Assembly (NCBI GenBank): GCA_033065855.1
Contig: JAVXUO010003006.1
Location: 186,001-250,000 of the forward strand
Source: Escallonia rubra
Lineage: Eukaryota; Streptophyta; Magnoliopsida; Escalloniales; Escalloniaceae
DNA: 64,000 bases
Reading direction: 5' to 3'
Of the stretch, positions 33,878 to 46,441 are shown piece after piece. The notes below the pieces were generated by a model. That model had not been told where the DNA came from, did no database searches, and saw only the letters and a list, made by a program, of their open reading frames with translations. The translations under genes were made by a program, and so were the position numbers. Numbering within the stretch: position 1 is the first letter of the stretch; each line of letters opens with the position of its first letter.

Positions 33878-33985
33878 TTGATCGACTTCCAATATCGACC
33901 TCCTCTCACTAATAAATTGATACATCCATGTGGCTGATGGGCACTTATCAACTTCCAATATCGACCTCCTCTCACTCGTTATGCT
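33878..33985. repeat. Tandem duplication, about 70-bp unit, two copies
   Basis: ACTTCCAATATCGACCTCCT followed by CTCACT occurs at about 33,883 and 33,952, each followed by ATGGGCACTTATCA-type sequence. Confidence 0.85.
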
Positions 33986-35042
33986 AATGGGCACTTATCA
34001 CTACACACGTTCACGGTCTTAAGAGGATGCAGAAGATGAAACATAAATCAGTACACATACTCAAGTTCTTAGCTAAGCTAGTATACAGGTTATCTGTAAA
34101 GAAGCGAAAACATAATCTAAAGAAGTGAACCCCCACTTTGTGATCCCGTGACCTCCTGGTCACAATCGAAGCAACCTTACAATTGCAACAGGCATCGTAT
34201 CATAGACGAGTTTTCATAAATATATGAAATATGGTGTGAATCTGGCAATAAGAAAAGACTAAGTAATGATTAAAAAGCACATGTTTTCTCTATAAGAAAA
34301 GGTAATATCGTTCAACCGTGTACTGTGCCAATGTACCTTACAGAGGTTTCAGCCCATTCTTGGGATTGGATGTGAGTGGTCACACGCATGAAATAATGGC
34401 GGATTCCACTTTAGCTAGCATATTTTAAAAAATAACCAATAGAGGCAGCAACTTCTGTGATGCTCCATGGGTTCACTAACATTGGCCCAACTGGCCAATT
34501 CGTGGGTATACCATGAAGTTACGAAGTTTGTATATGAACCAACCCCCTAAAACGAAGTGCGCACCAAGAGATTGTGCTGGTAAGGTTGATGATATGGTTC
34601 AATAAATTAATCTTACCCGTGAAAGGATAGCCATAATACTTTTCGGTTTACAATAGAAAACTTCTTAATTTACTATTATGCATATACACGTACATATATA
34701 TATGTGTGTGTGTCTAGTGAATTATAAACTTCCACACTAACTCAAAGGAGATAGTAAACTAACTTGCGTCGCTTAGAATCAAGACCTCTTTTTCTAAGGC
34801 TTCGCAGGCAACACACTCATAGCTGACAAGATTTGCTCCATCCCCCAAATATGTGACAAGTGCTATTTCTAAACAAGAGACATATAAAAAGAAAAATGGG
34901 AGAAGATTACAACCACTGTTAGAACGCGACATCAAAGCAACTAGAACTATAGTTATTATCATATTTTGGGCATATCATTCGGCGGCTAGTGGTTTGCAGC
35001 AACAAATCACATTACACCAAAGGTTATATGCGGTAGTAATCA
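33986..35042. other. Intergenic, no gene seen
   Basis: AT-rich, with a short TATATATATGTGTGTGTGTC microsatellite near 34,695. No frame with recognisable content. Confidence 0.4.
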
Positions 35043-35710
35043 CAATATTATCAAAAACGCGCCTAGGGGCAAGGCACAGGGAGCGAGCCTCGCATGGGCT
35101 AGCCGCAGCCCATCCAAAAAGGCTAGCGCCTAGGCGACCGGGCTCAAGGCGGGGGTGGAAGTTCAAATAAAAGCCCAAAAAATCAAGTCTTTGATTTTTG
35201 TCATTGTTGCATCATCTCAACCGTTCATTATTTTCAATTATCGCTTTCATAACATCATAAATCAATATCTAAACCAAAAAAAAAAAAAACCCAAAAACTC
35301 CAAATTCATAATCAATCGATTCTCTTGTTATTCACAATGTTAATGTTCGGTCGATGATTGTTGCTCCTTATCAAGTACATCAATTCCTTCGGTTCACTTT
35401 GTAGACGAGATGAAGTTGGGGAGAAATCTCGACCGGACTTGGAGCTAATGATTCCCTTGACCCTCACTGATGATGTTAACAATGTCAATTTCACTTAGGA
35501 TTAACTACTTCTCACTGGATTTAACACTGTTTCTAGTTTTGGAAGTTTATCCAATTGTCGTGTTCTAAGATTTTTATACCTGGTTTTATTGGTTAGATAT
35601 CTATTTATTTTTATTTTGCGCCTCGCTTTGAAAAGGCACGCGCCTGCACCTTTCACCTAAGCTTCAGGGACCCTTTGCCCTTTAGTACGCTTACGCCTTT
35701 CTTAACAATG
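35043..35710. mobile_element. Non-autonomous hAT element, 668 bp, exact 8-bp target duplication
   Basis: AGTAATCA flanks both ends exactly (35035-35042 and 35711-35718). The ends are CAATATTATCAAAAACGCGC and TACGCCTTTCTTAACAATG, imperfect inverted repeats (about 15-18 bp). The GC-rich subterminal zones contain GCGCCTAGG, CGAGCCTCGC, TTGCGCCTCGC and GGCACGCGCC, around an AT-rich core. No transposase. Confidence 0.85.
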
Positions 35711-36599
35711 AGTAATCATAGGTTGAGCACTTCCCATGATGCAACGCTATAGTAGTTCGTAATGTAAGAGATATAACTTCGGTGGTTTTAAAAGACTACA
35801 AAGTTTTCTTTGTCAATATTATTATCAACAAATACTCGCAATTGTTTTTATTTGGCCTATTTGCCGTGCCAAAGCATATACACTTAACATCTAAGTATGA
35901 AGATATGGGGCATATCTTAGTACAAGAAAGTCCACGAGAGTTACTAGCTTAAATGCATCGCATCCACCTAGTTCACAAGCCACATTATATGTCACAATGG
36001 TCCAAGTTGCAATAGCCTTGGTGAAGTATGCTACAACAACATGTCACAAGCAACAACTAGAATATTCAAGGGATATATATTCCCAAAAGAATACTTCAAA
36101 GAGAAAAAAAATTGGGATATGTTTCTGGGAGCACAGCGAAATGATTCCAAGAGTTCAAGAGAGAAAACCAATGCAATGTTAGTATGTTACACAATATTCT
36201 ACTTGGTTTTAACTAGAGATGCCAATACAGTAGGGATATCAATATCCCACTTTCAATTTAGTGAACGTAAGTTTCAAAAAGACAATAACAAAATGCATAT
36301 GCCTGCTTATCAGTAAATTAGTTCACTTGGAACACAAAAAATCAGCTGAGTGTCAAGCATAACATCCTTAGATAGGTAACTCTTAAGATCAGAAAGCTTT
36401 TGACGATTCTTAAGTATCTTCGTTCCCTCATTAAATTGTTCTACTTGTTTCCTAGCCAATCTGAATTCATGTTCATCTTAGTGTAGCAGCGAACTCAAAG
36501 AGCAATCAAGCAAAACTAAAGAAACATTCCCAAACTGAATAAAAAGCACGCGCACACACAGACACCAAGCGTGGGAAGATGGAGACAAAGAAAAAAACG

Positions 36600-36880
36600 G
36601 AGGAAGAGAATTACCGATATAAGGCTACCTAAAAACGTCACGGAAGCGAAGAGAAGAACGAGATTTTAGTGAAGCGGCAGGATTCGCGGCAGCGGCAGCG
36701 GCGTGGGGTGCGGCGGAGCTGGTGGGATGGGACGGCGGTAGGATGAGCGATGGATCCGGCGGTAGCCGGAGGAACGGCAGCAGGTGGCGGCCGGAGGCGA
36801 GCGGCCTGGTCTGCGGGCGCTGTCGGGGAAGGGGGAATGCGAACGAAAAGGGAGGATTTCGAGAAATAAACGGACTTTAC
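36600..36880 (-). other. GC-rich leader-exon-like sequence
   Basis: On the minus strand, a GC-rich stretch (CCGCCGGATCCATCGCTC, CGCCGCTGCCGCTGCCGC) ends at consensus donor-like sites (TTTTTAGGTAGCC and TATCGGTAATTC, near 36,615-36,626). It looks like a transcribed first exon or 5' UTR. The next minus-strand gene is the MIC19-like one, whose leader acceptor is at 28,832. A 7.8-kb repeat-filled intron between them is possible but unproven. Confidence 0.35.
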
Positions 36881-37156
36881 CGTGGCTAAACTGCATAATT
36901 GAAAATCCAAAAAAATACATTTACAAAACAAAACAAAATTGGATAAAAATCACAACAAATAGTTAAAACTCAACAGAATATTCCGTCGCAATAAATCCGG
37001 CCGTTGGGTCTGTCGGTAAAAATATTTTCTGACAGAATATTCCTTTGCTGATATTTATTCTTGCATCTAATAAAATATTTTTCGTTAAAAACAATTATCA
37101 GTAAATGTGACTTTTCTCAACAGACGTTTGTTAAAAAAATGATAGCTAAAAACTTA

Positions 37157-37457
37157 GGCCCCGTACGCTTACCATATTTGTTTTCTGTTTTCATTTTCAT
37201 GACTTTCATTTCAGTTTGAAAATCCGTTCCTGTACTTTTATCATTTTTTTTAAAAAAAATTAACTATTTTTTCTTATATTGGGTTAAGTTTGAGTGAAAA
37301 AAGCTGAAAACACATTTTAGGTGTTTTCAGTTTTTTGTTACTATTTGAGTAATTTTATCCAAAACGAAAACAGAAAATGGTAAAAGTACGCAAAAAAAGA
37401 ATATTTTTCATCATCATTGCTAAAAGCAGAAAACGAATATGGTAAGCGTACGGAGCC
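37157..37457. mobile_element. TIR MITE, 301 bp
   Basis: The ends are GGCCCCGTACGCTTACCATA and TATGGTAAGCGTACGGAGCC, nearly perfect inverted repeats extending about 30 bp (TTGTTTTCTG/CAGAAAACGA). The flanking trinucleotides are TTA at the left and TAA at the right. This is close to, but not exactly, the identical TWA duplication of PIF/Harbinger Tourist elements. Interior AT-rich and non-coding. Confidence 0.75.
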
Positions 37458-39079
37458 TAAGTCTTACTTTTAAATTTAGCCTCTTTTTTCGAAAATCTTC
37501 TCAACGATGATTCATTCATGTTGTGCAACTATGAAGTAGAACCGGTGCCACCATGATCTCTCTCTGTGGTGTCGAAGAGCGATCTAGTTTGCGATTTCCC
37601 TCATATCCTTACCCTCTTCTCCCATCCCATCATTTAAATAGCGGCTAATTACATGGTTAATCACCGGATATTTGCATTAACTAAAAATCTTTTGCCAGCA
37701 AACCGACTTCTTAGTTAATCACTAGAGTAAATATGTTTACACCGCATTGAGTGTATACTAATATTTGATCGTTGATTTGTTAGTAAAACTTTTGGTTATA
37801 TCCTTCACGAGACTTTGAGCGTGAAGAATTATATTACGAACATATTCATAACACTTCATGATGGTACAAGGATCTGCTCATCCAAAAACCCAAGCTTAAT
37901 ACACATTTCATGCTAATGTTGTATTTAACCATGACCCTCTCCAAAGTAGGGTGAGAATCATTGTCACAAATGATCAATACACAGCCCATGCAGTCTCTGC
38001 ATTTTGTGATTGGTCATGGCACAGAATTATAATTTGACACGCATAAGTATATTCTGACTCTCGATACGGGGCCCGATAGGTGTCGCTCCAATTTGTGACA
38101 ATGGACTTCGAGATTCAGATACGAAGCGACGTAAAATAAACCAAATTTGATACGGTGGAAGTTTGCTTTACTAAGATTCTAATATAAGATAAAAGCGCGC
38201 CTCTTACTAATGAATGATAATGTGCTATCATTTTACGGATTGTGAAATGACATTGGTTATGAGCTTTTTCGGTCGGTGATGACTACTGATACATGTTCTA
38301 CAAGTCTTGGATTTCAGCAGTGCGATATCTATTTTAAAGCTCCAAACATACTAGTGGATTGCGTCCGCCAAATTGGCTAGTACAACAGACATAACCTTCA
38401 ATCAAGATTGGTACTCCGTTTCTATTTCATGATGCCTACTTGGAGGATCTATAAGCATTTCCCTAGCAGGTTGCACTAATGCATTCCCAACTTTCTTGTT
38501 AGCATCAAACCACCAGTGATTTAGTATTTAGCCTGCTGCTTATACTGAACGTGTACAACCAATTTGTTACACTTATACCTTCGGTATTTAATGCAGTTAT
38601 GTCTTCGACAAAGCAAAATTTAAGTCTCCATCCCCTTAAAGCGTGTTGGTCACTAGTTATGCCATCGTCGTGAACAAAAGATCCGCATGCCACTTGCAAA
38701 GATCCTCTCGAGAACCACTTTCGCTAACTTATGCCCACCATAGACTATACGTGGGAGCTGGAGTTTAAGCCGGTGTGGAGATATAAAGCTTCACGCTTAC
38801 CTTAAACATATTTTGTATCAGCTTACAATATATTTGGAGCCAAAGAATTAGTGGAGTTTCATTTCAAATGCTTAAATATAGTTGTTTTGTACGTAACGAA
38901 AAGGTTCTGAAATTGGATTTTATGGAATTTGGTTGGATTTGTTTCTATAATGCAAAATCCGATATTAAATAGTCGGATTTCATGTGATTTGAATTTATTT
39001 AAACTTAAAACGATTATTCATCATATCTTACACTTTCATTTATTTACCATGTCTTGCACTTTCTTGAATCTCTACCACA
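37458..39079. other. Intergenic, no gene seen
   Basis: About 1.6 kb of AT-rich sequence. Only short frames, none with recognisable content. Confidence 0.45.
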
Positions 39080-39960
39080 AATGAACCACCAGCATCGTCG
39101 TCATTGTCGCTACCGTCACACCATCTTTACTGCCATTACCACCACGACTTTTACTGTTATTACCGCTACTACTGAACCGCTATACTCACCACTACTACAC
39201 CGTTACACCCACCAACCGTCACATTTATAATCTTCCCATAATACCACACCATCAGCACAGTCACCACGGCTATCAAGTGTACTACATCCCCACCACGACC
39301 ACAATTATCATCAACAGATCGTCGTCATTACTTTCGCTACTACACCGCTGCCATCACCACCATTAGGAATGCCGCCGCCACCGTCATTGTCACCACTCTT
39401 ACCAACGAAACCATTGTATCAATCATGTTGTGATTAACATAATTGTCATCACCACCACCATCGTCTCTGTTATCACCATTATAACTGCTATCACAAAGAT
39501 GCCACTAATAACGTCTAGACACTGCCACTACCATCATTATAATCTCCTGATTACCTCACAACCATCGTCGGTGATGCCACACCACCACCACCGTTGACGT
39601 CACAACACCACTACTGTCACTGTCACTTCTGTCGTCAATATTATCAACAGTGATACCCTGACACCAGTAGCACCACTGCCAGTGGCACCTTCACTAGACT
39701 GATCCATCATTTCCAACTCTATCGTTGCCGCTATAGGGTGCCGCCAATGCATAGGACAACACCATTGCTAGTGCCACACCACCACAGTTGTCGATGCCAC
39801 CACCTCACTATTGTCACGATCCCTACCACTAGTTACACCTCAATGAGACCATCACCACTATCATCGTTATCATCGCTTAACCATGCCACCACTTCCATCA
39901 CCGGTGTGCTATACCAGTGTTTGCATTGTGGATATTTGTGCATAACCTACACCACGTGCT
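39080..39960. repeat. CCA-rich degenerate repeat tract
   Basis: About 880 bp of imperfect CCACCA/ACCATC/CACTAC triplets with pyrimidine/adenine strand bias. It is the strand-inverse of the TGG-rich tract at 11,300. Frames through it (Thr/Pro/His/Ser-rich) are repeat artefacts. Confidence 0.7.
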
Positions 39961-41158
39961 ACCACCATCGCACATGAAATTACTTGCCGTAGTTTGTTCT
40001 TCATCATAGCCAGTGATATAATTGTTGGAAAAAATTATTACAATTCCACATTTTGATATTTGAATTACCATTTGTTCAAAAAAAAAAAAGAGTTCAACTC
40101 TTAGTGAATTCATTATGCTCATAAGGTGAATTAACGCTCTCTAATTGCTCGGCAAATTTGTAACCAAGTCATACATAAGTTGTGTGTGTGTGTGAGAGGG
40201 GGAGGGGGGTGTTATGGCTCTGGGGGAATAGAGAGGATGTATGAGGTATTTCAAGGTAATTTGATCTATGGGAATTGGGGGGGAAGGTGGAGTGGGTTGG
40301 AGGGGAGTTTGTGTGCTTAGAACCTTTATTGTAGTTAGTTTCCCGTTATGTGTGCTAGTTGGTACTCTAGCCCTCTCTAGCAGCAATGTGCATTGGTTTT
40401 TGAAAGTGGCATGGAAGGTTGTGGATCGTGCAGTGTTGAAGATCTCTTGGTTGTGTGTCGTAACTCCATAGGTGGTCGAGGTCATTTTAGGCTCTTGCGG
40501 TTCCCGACTATGTCCTCTAATTATATCAGATGTTATTGTTTCTGTTTTGGTTTGTATACACATGTTCTTATTTGTAAGCTTTTAGGATTTGATACATGTT
40601 ACTTTAAGTCAGGCTAAAGTGTATGATATACCATACTTTAACTTAGTTGTAACGTGCATATGTTCTATTAGGTAAGATATACCATGATTTTGAAAGTCAC
40701 GATGTGCAGAGAATGACAGAAATATAATGATGTAATGTCTATTGACTCTACTTAAGAACGAGTGAGAAACTAGTAATATTTATAGATGGAATTATCTTAT
40801 AAATCAAAAAATAAAACATAAAAAATTTGCAAATCTTAATAATTTGGACTTTAAAAGATGATAATAATAATACATTAATTAATGACATCAACAAAAATAT
40901 CTTCCTCAAAGATAATAAAAACTTCTCCGAATCCCCGTCTTTCTCCATCCGAAATCCGAATTCTCACGTGTATTCGTTAGAGAGAGAGAGAGAGAGAGAG
41001 TGTGAGGTACATATATCACAATGAATTCGTAATTGAAGACCACCATTATAATCATCTATCTGAAACACCCGAGAGTTTCGGAAGAATGAAACCCTAGGAG
41101 AGAAAGAGTGAGAGACAACACAGCTTTTTATTGGATTTGAAGAGGAGAAAAAAAAAAG
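39961..41158. other. 5' flank of MO25-like gene, with (AG)11 microsatellite
   Basis: A GA dinucleotide run lies at about 40,979-41,000, roughly 160 bp before the ATG and probably in the promoter or 5' leader. GA runs there are common in plants and can bind BPC/GAGA factors. Further upstream there is AT-rich and GT-rich sequence without a gene. Confidence 0.6.
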
Positions 41159-44100
41159 ATGAAGGGTCTGTTCAAGTCCAAGCCCAAGACGCCGGTTGAC
41201 CTGGTCCGTCAAACTCGGGACCTGCTCATCTATGCCGACCGGAATTCTTCAGACACTCGCGAGAGCAAGCGTGAAGAAAAGGTCTAGTCTTTCCCTTTAA
41301 TTGCATCATTTTTACCCAAATTGTTTTTTTCTGGATCTAGATTACCTAGCTGTTGTAAAGATTTGTTCTTAGTGGAATTCGAGGAAAAATGTGAATTTGG
41401 GTGTTTGGAATACGTGATGCAAAATTCGAACTTTTAGATAATGCAATCTGTTTCGATGACTGTTTGCGTGTATTGCTTTGGGCACTTTGCTTGTTAAAGT
41501 TTGCTTTTTGTAAAGCAGTGTTTGTTGTTGATAGATAATTAGTGAAATTAAGTTGTTCATGCAGTGTTGATACTTTTTTTAAGTTATCTATTTCATGTAC
41601 TTTTGCTCGAATTTCTTGGAAAAGTGCGGTCTTTATTATGATTTGTTCATGGAATTGAGCTAAAGTAGAATACCAAAAAGGAAGAATTGGACTTGGCGAT
41701 TCAATGAGTTTCAATACCTTTCTGAACCTTTGGATTGTTGAATTATTCTAGTTTTCATGGATGATACACTTTACATCAATGCCCAGCTGTCAGATGACGA
41801 TTGGCTTGTATCGTTTAAAGCAACTGTTTTGTGTAATGATCTTTTTGTTCCAGATCATTCACATATTGTTCTCTATTAGTTCATATCATGTTGTTTTGCT
41901 TGGAAACATTTATAGTTTCTTTACAAGTGGAGTTTGTGATAGAAACCCAATGTCTCAAGGATTGAATGATGCAAAGTAGGAATCTTTATGCCTTCACAAA
42001 CCTTCCATTGTTCTATTTCCTCATTTCTTGGATGGTAGCACGTCTAGATCAATGCTGATATTCTAGATGACTGTTTGCTCAGTTTTATTGAAAAAGTGCT
42101 TGTCAAAATCCAGTTACCTCTACTCATGTTTGTAAAGCAGTATATTTTGGTAGGATAGTGAGTAGGCAGCAGAAAAGTATATTAACTAAGGGATGGTGCA
42201 ATGCTGATGCTTTTAGATCAAGTATGGTATTGGATCGTTTTCTTTCACCATTTTGGTTACATTGTAATCAATCTGTACGCAGCCATCTCATAATTCTTAT
42301 TCCCTAACTTTTTTTTGAATTTGTAGAACAGAATTTGAACCTGTAAATTGACTTGACTTGATAGTTTTTTTTTTCTTAGTGGACCTCTTCAAGCAATATC
42401 TATCTGATCTGTAATCACTATCTGACTCCCATTCAGTGTTTAGACATTCAGACCTTATCCTAGAAATTTGCACGATAGCCGAAGGGAACACAAATTGTGA
42501 AGTGGAGGTTGTACCAACTGTAGCAGCTTGCTATGTTTTGTGTAGCATCAATATTTAAAATTAATCAGATATGTTTGTGTCAGGACGGGCTAATTTTCTC
42601 TGTTCTAATTCTTTTTGGAAATTGTATTCCACACGTTTTGCAGATGTTGGAGTTAAGTAAGCTTATCCGGGAGTTGAAATCGATTCTTTATGGGAACAGT
42701 GAGTCTGAGCCAGTCTCAGAAGCTTGTGCACAGTTGACTCAGGAGTTCTTTAGGGAGAACACTCTTCGTCTATTAATTATTTGTCTCCCGAAATTGAACT
42801 TAGAGGTAAGCATCAATTGATGCTACTATATTAGAATATAGAGGTCTACCTATCATCCATTTTAGTTGAGGATGACCTTGTGAGACTATATATATCTGCT
42901 TACGTGCTTAAATTTTAACTGCATGCAGCAGTATTGATTTTGCCATCAACTGTGCCATAACGTCTACTTAACATGACAAGGATCACCTTTTGCAGGCTCG
43001 TAAAGATGCCACTCAAGTTGTTGCAAATCTGCAAAGGCAACAAGTTCAATCACGCCTGATTGCTTGTGATTACTTGGAAGCAAATATAGATCTTATGGAT
43101 ATCTTGGTATCAGGGTAAGCTACTTTGGAAGGAGGTTTCAAAAGAATGTGGATCTTGCGATCTATTTTATGTTGATGTGTTTTTCTGCTGGTTAAGTTTT
43201 GTATATCTATTGACAGCTTTACTTACTCTCAGTTTGGTAGAGGGGTTGTGTGTGTGTTTTTTTTTTACCCTTTGTTTTCCTTTCTTGCACATTTTTTTTA
43301 TGAACAGAGGAACCATTCAATGTGTATTTTTTTGCATAAATTTTGCATGATCACAACATGGAATTGTACCTTAATGGTGCTCAACAAAGTTTGGCTCTTG
43401 CTCTTTTGGGCAAGGATTAAGGAAGAGAGAGAATTGGGAGTAATCTGGAGTCTTAGTAGACCTTATGTTTGTGCAAACATGATCATACCTTACCTTATGA
43501 GGCAGACATGCTTTAGTCCACTTAGCCATCTTTCCCAATTGAGACGCCTTTCTGATTATTGAAGAAGGTAAGAATCTAGTTAAGTGTCTGCTGATATACT
43601 GATTTGGTCCATCCCACCCACAAATACACGCACAATGCCCCAGTAAGAAAAACTTATGATGTCCGTAGACAGTTTTTCGCTAAAAAAACCTGAGAGTAAA
43701 ATGATTGTTACAGTTTTCTAGCTTATTAACTATTCTGTATTGCGTAAATCTTGTTAATATCTGACACGTTTTTTCCTTCTTTATTTGGGTGATAGAAAGA
43801 GAAGCTATAGAAGGTTTTCTTTTGCGGGCTTGTTAATTTCTTATGTTCATGTACATTGATTGGTTTACCTCCGTAATGCTCTGCTGTTTCTTTACTCAGT
43901 TATGAGAACACTGACATGGCTTTACATTATGGTGCGATGCTGAGGGAATGCATACGCCATCAGAGTGTTGCCAGGTACTAAGTAAACCTGGTTGGTAATT
44001 TTGTTTTATTTGTTTGTGAGTGCTCTAAATTTGTGCTTAATGATTAAAAGCTTAACGGGACAGGATTTTGCAGTAAGTCATGCTTGGTTATATTATGTTT

Positions 44101-46441
44101 TTAAGTGAGTACTCCTTGACTTATTCGGTTATTACCAAATTTGAGATGAAGCAAAACTTCCTGGGCATGGAAGTGTTTTTTGCTTAAAATCCTTTAGTAA
44201 AGTGAAGTTAGACCTTTCTTGTTCACCGATATTTTGATGTGGTATTGTGTCATACATCTTAAGTTGTCAAACTTTGTTTCATAGGTATGTCCTGGAATCG
44301 GCGCATGTGAAGAAGTTTTTCGATTTTATTCAACTTCCAAATTTTGACATTGCTGCTGATGCTGCTGCAACTTTCAAGGTTGAAGCCCTTGACAGATATA
44401 TTGATTAACTCTTCACACACACCCCATTTTTATTTTTTGCTTTATTCTCCCTATCCAGCTGACATTTTGCATTTTGGGCTTTTTACTTTGTAAAGCACTG
44501 ATTGTGAAGACTTATTAGATTGTGTTTGGAATCGGTTATAAAGTACGGAGGCTGCTTTCTGTTTTGCGTAGTAGCTTTAGCATTACCGTGATTCTAGTGT
44601 AACATTCTCGTTGCAGGAACTCTTGACAAGGCATAAATCAACTGTAGCTGAATTTCTTTCTAAAAACTATGACTGGGTAAGTCATTCTTCGATTTGAGAT
44701 GCAATGAATATGTTATCTGTATGCATGCCCACTTGCTTGTTGGAGCAGAAAAAAGTTAGGGAGATTGTTAAAAAGTTATGGAGTAGGTCATTGGATCTTG
44801 TGATTGTGAGACAGTAAGGAGATTCCCCATGACATTCTCTAACATGTCACTTGGTTCTTCGTTTCACAATTGTTTTGAAGAAGCTATTTCTGTGAGATCT
44901 TTCCATATTGCTACTTGATTGGTGCAACCAAATTAGCTATTATTGAGGCTTTGTTGTGGTTCACAATTCTGTTCACCACTTCTTATTAAGATATTGCACT
45001 GTTTATGTTTCTGGGAAATATTTCAAATTTTAATTTTGATACTTCGTTGATTATAACTTGATTCTTCTCCACCATTTTCTGGATTTAGTTCTTTGCAGAG
45101 TACAACTCAAAGCTACTTGAATCTACAAATTACATTACCAGGCGGCAAGCTATTAAGGTATGGAAAAAGACTCAGTCTCCCAACCGCACCCTAAGAAAGA
45201 AAAGGTTAAAATAGGTTCATACATGATAAACAAGGGACATTTACTATCTCAGCATACACACTGAGCTAGATTTACTTTCAATCGTCTCTGGGACTGTGTA
45301 AGTCAACGAAATTGGATCTCTAATTGTTATTGGTAATAGTGATGCTGGTACTTGATAGTGACAAGGGCACATTGTATATTTCACCCTTGCAATGTGGTGT
45401 TGCACATATTGTATTTTCATTGACTTTTCTTAGTCTGAGAGCCTGTTCTTGTTGTACAGTTATTGGGAGACATGTTATTGGATCGTTCGAATTCAGCTGT
45501 GATGACGCGATATGTGAGCTCAAGAGATAACTTGAGGATTCTAATGAATCTGCTCAGGGTATGAGACTTTTCTTGGTTGCTGCACCCTTGTCTTCATGGA
45601 TTGGGCAGAAGCCTTTCGTTTCTCTCCACCTTTCCGCTGACACTCTTCTCCCCCCCCCCCCTCCCCCTCTTCCCCTAACCCCCACAACCTCACATAAAAA
45701 GGAAAGAAGGAAGGAACAAAAAGAAAAATCTTCATTCATGCCTATCCTTAAGAAACCAAAGCGTGTTCTTAGGGGATCTTCTTTTGTGGGAGGGGGCTCA
45801 AATCTGAGCTTTTAAGGTTGGAGGTGTCTTAAACCCTTAATATTATTTACTGCAGTACAAGACTATTGCTGTACTGTTGCGTGCAATATTTATCTTATGG
45901 TTTCTTGAAGGGGTGACCAATTGTACAATGATCAAGCAAAAGGGAGAAAGGCCTAAGATAGATGAAACTGTTCCTCGCAGTTATGTTGTTAAAGTTCAAA
46001 TGGTTAATAGTGGATTTCCTCCTTTGGCAGGAGTCGAGCAAGAGCATTCAAATCGAAGCGTTTCATGTTTTTAAGGTAAACAATTCCTGATGTTGACATG
46101 GGTCTACATCTTCTGAATTAGTTTGATGTTTGGGTTGCCTTTGGCTCTATTTGATTGAAGTTGTATCATTGCAGTTATTTGCCGCTAATCAAAATAAGCC
46201 CCCAGACATCATTAGCATACTTGTTGCCAATAGAAGCAAGCTTTTGCGCCTCTTTGCCGATTTTAAGACTGAAAAAGGTTAGAAAGTTATATTGCAATGG
46301 ATTATATGTAGTATGAGGATTACTGGCAGGGTATTCACATTTAGTTTGTTCTGTTGTGTTGCAGAGGATGAACAGTTTGAGGCAGACAAAGCCCAAGTTG
46401 TAAAAGAAATTGCGGCTCTCGAACCCAAAGAGCGTCCATGA
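41159..46441 (+). CDS. MO25: MO25-like scaffold protein (CAB39 family)
   Basis: Eleven exons: 41159-41281, 42644-42805, 42996-43114, 43900-43974, 44285-44378, 44617-44676, 45089-45157, 45460-45558, 46031-46075, 46175-46277 and 46365-46441. All have GT-AG borders and unbroken phase, giving 341 aa; plant MO25-like proteins are about 340. The start [20 protein letters not shown] and the repeated helical blocks ([51 protein letters not shown]) are typical of this ARM/HEAT-like fold. In animals and fungi MO25 scaffolds STE20/GCK kinases (with LKB1-STRAD, or in morphogenesis networks). In plants it is thought to partner SIK1-type kinases in growth and division control. No truncation or lost exon. 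Introns 1, 3 and 8 are the longest. Confidence 0.95.

Noticed and set aside
39738-39977. Thr/His/Ser-rich frame
   Set aside because: Generated by the CCA-rich tract.
43248-43562. 104-residue frame within the MO25-like gene
   Set aside because: Lies wholly in intron 3 between well-supported exons.
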